From: Clostridiales bacterium
GTDB taxonomy: Bacteria; Bacillota; Clostridia; Christensenellales; Pumilibacteraceae
DNA length: 6,354 nucleotides
Assembly (NCBI GenBank): GCA_029069015.1
Contig: JAIEBL010000149.1
Span: forward strand, 1-6,354
Direction of reading: 5' to 3'
Shown here: piece after piece, positions 6,269 to 6,354 of the stretch
Layout: each line of letters starts with the position of its first letter
Numbering within the stretch: position 1 is the stretch's first letter
Made by a program: the position numbers and the translations under genes
Notes under the pieces: model-generated
Told to the model about the DNA's origin: nothing
Databases searched by the model: none
What the model saw: only the letters and a program-made list of their open reading frames with translations

Positions 6269-6354
6269 ATGAACAACGCCAAAGAACTTTGGGAAAAAAT
6301 GCTTACGGGGCTGGAAATCGAAGTCAACGCCGTAAGCTTCGACGTATGGATCAA
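6269..6354 (+). CDS. dnaA: Chromosomal replication initiator DnaA, N-terminal fragment (3' truncated by window)
   Basis: Twenty-eight complete codons are visible before the window ends. The residues fit DnaA domain I, the N-terminal domain used for self-assembly and for binding helicase-loading partners: an ELWEKMLTGLE helix followed by VSFDVWI. These match the LW..aL..iE and sF.tWi positions of Bacillota DnaA (compare B. subtilis, starting MENILDLWNQAL with SFETWM at ~27-32). The AAA+ ATPase and DNA-binding domains lie beyond the right edge, so identity rests on a short segment. A DnaA-like paralogue or another protein sharing domain I cannot be excluded. It is preceded by a strong SD and by tetR on the same strand. 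Confidence 0.87.
   Translation, partial: MNNAKELWEKMLTGLEIEVNAVSFDVWI

Noticed and set aside
1..6354. Candidate DnaA boxes, such as CGTGGAAAA (near 230, 711 and 3381) and ACTGCATAA (near 3208)
   Set aside because: They differ from TGTGGATAA by two positions. The repeated CGTGGAAAA instances lie in coding sequence, two of them encoding Val-Glu-Asn. There is no cluster, and no AT-rich unwinding region was seen, so oriC is not called.

Overview
The window reads as bacterial chromosome, moderately GC-rich by eye (low to mid 50s percent, not computed), with every supported gene on the + strand. Purine-rich Shine-Dalgarno (SD) sequences, near-consensus sigma-A promoters (one is TTGACA-17 bp-TATACT), a RecF whose N-terminus lines up residue for residue with Gram-positive RecF, and a typical DnaA domain I point to a Bacillota, most likely a gut-type clostridial lineage. 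That placement is inference; no rRNA or marker phylogeny is available here.

Layout: (1) 1-2197, the C-terminal 731 residues of a large protein of unknown function that enters from the left edge. By eye it is built from about four diverged copies of a ~140-150-residue module. It ends at a clear intrinsic terminator (2228-2260). (2) A short intergenic region with an extended -10 promoter leads into recF (2328-3410), whose ATG falls at or within a base or so of the predicted transcription start. (3) A complete, cytosolic family 3 glycoside hydrolase (3447-5474) follows recF after 36 bp and is probably co-transcribed with it. (4) The 183-bp gap after the hydrolase holds a weak terminator-like hairpin, a small palindrome touching the -35 box, a consensus promoter, and a ~79-nt transcribed leader whose last hairpin covers the SD of the next gene. 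(5) A TetR-family regulator (5658-6239). (6) After 29 bp, the first 28 codons of dnaA (6269 to the right edge).

Taken together, the window lies next to the replication-initiation locus, but the order recF - GH3 - tetR - dnaA differs from the familiar Bacillota order dnaA-dnaN-yaaA-recF-gyrB. recF sits upstream of dnaA, and a sugar hydrolase and a ligand-responsive regulator lie between them. The simplest transcription model is three units: the module protein alone, recF-GH3, and tetR-dnaA. The last would put the replication initiator behind a TetR promoter and a structured leader. I saw no convincing DnaA-box cluster or AT-rich unwinding region here, so oriC itself is probably outside the window, if it is dnaA-linked at all.
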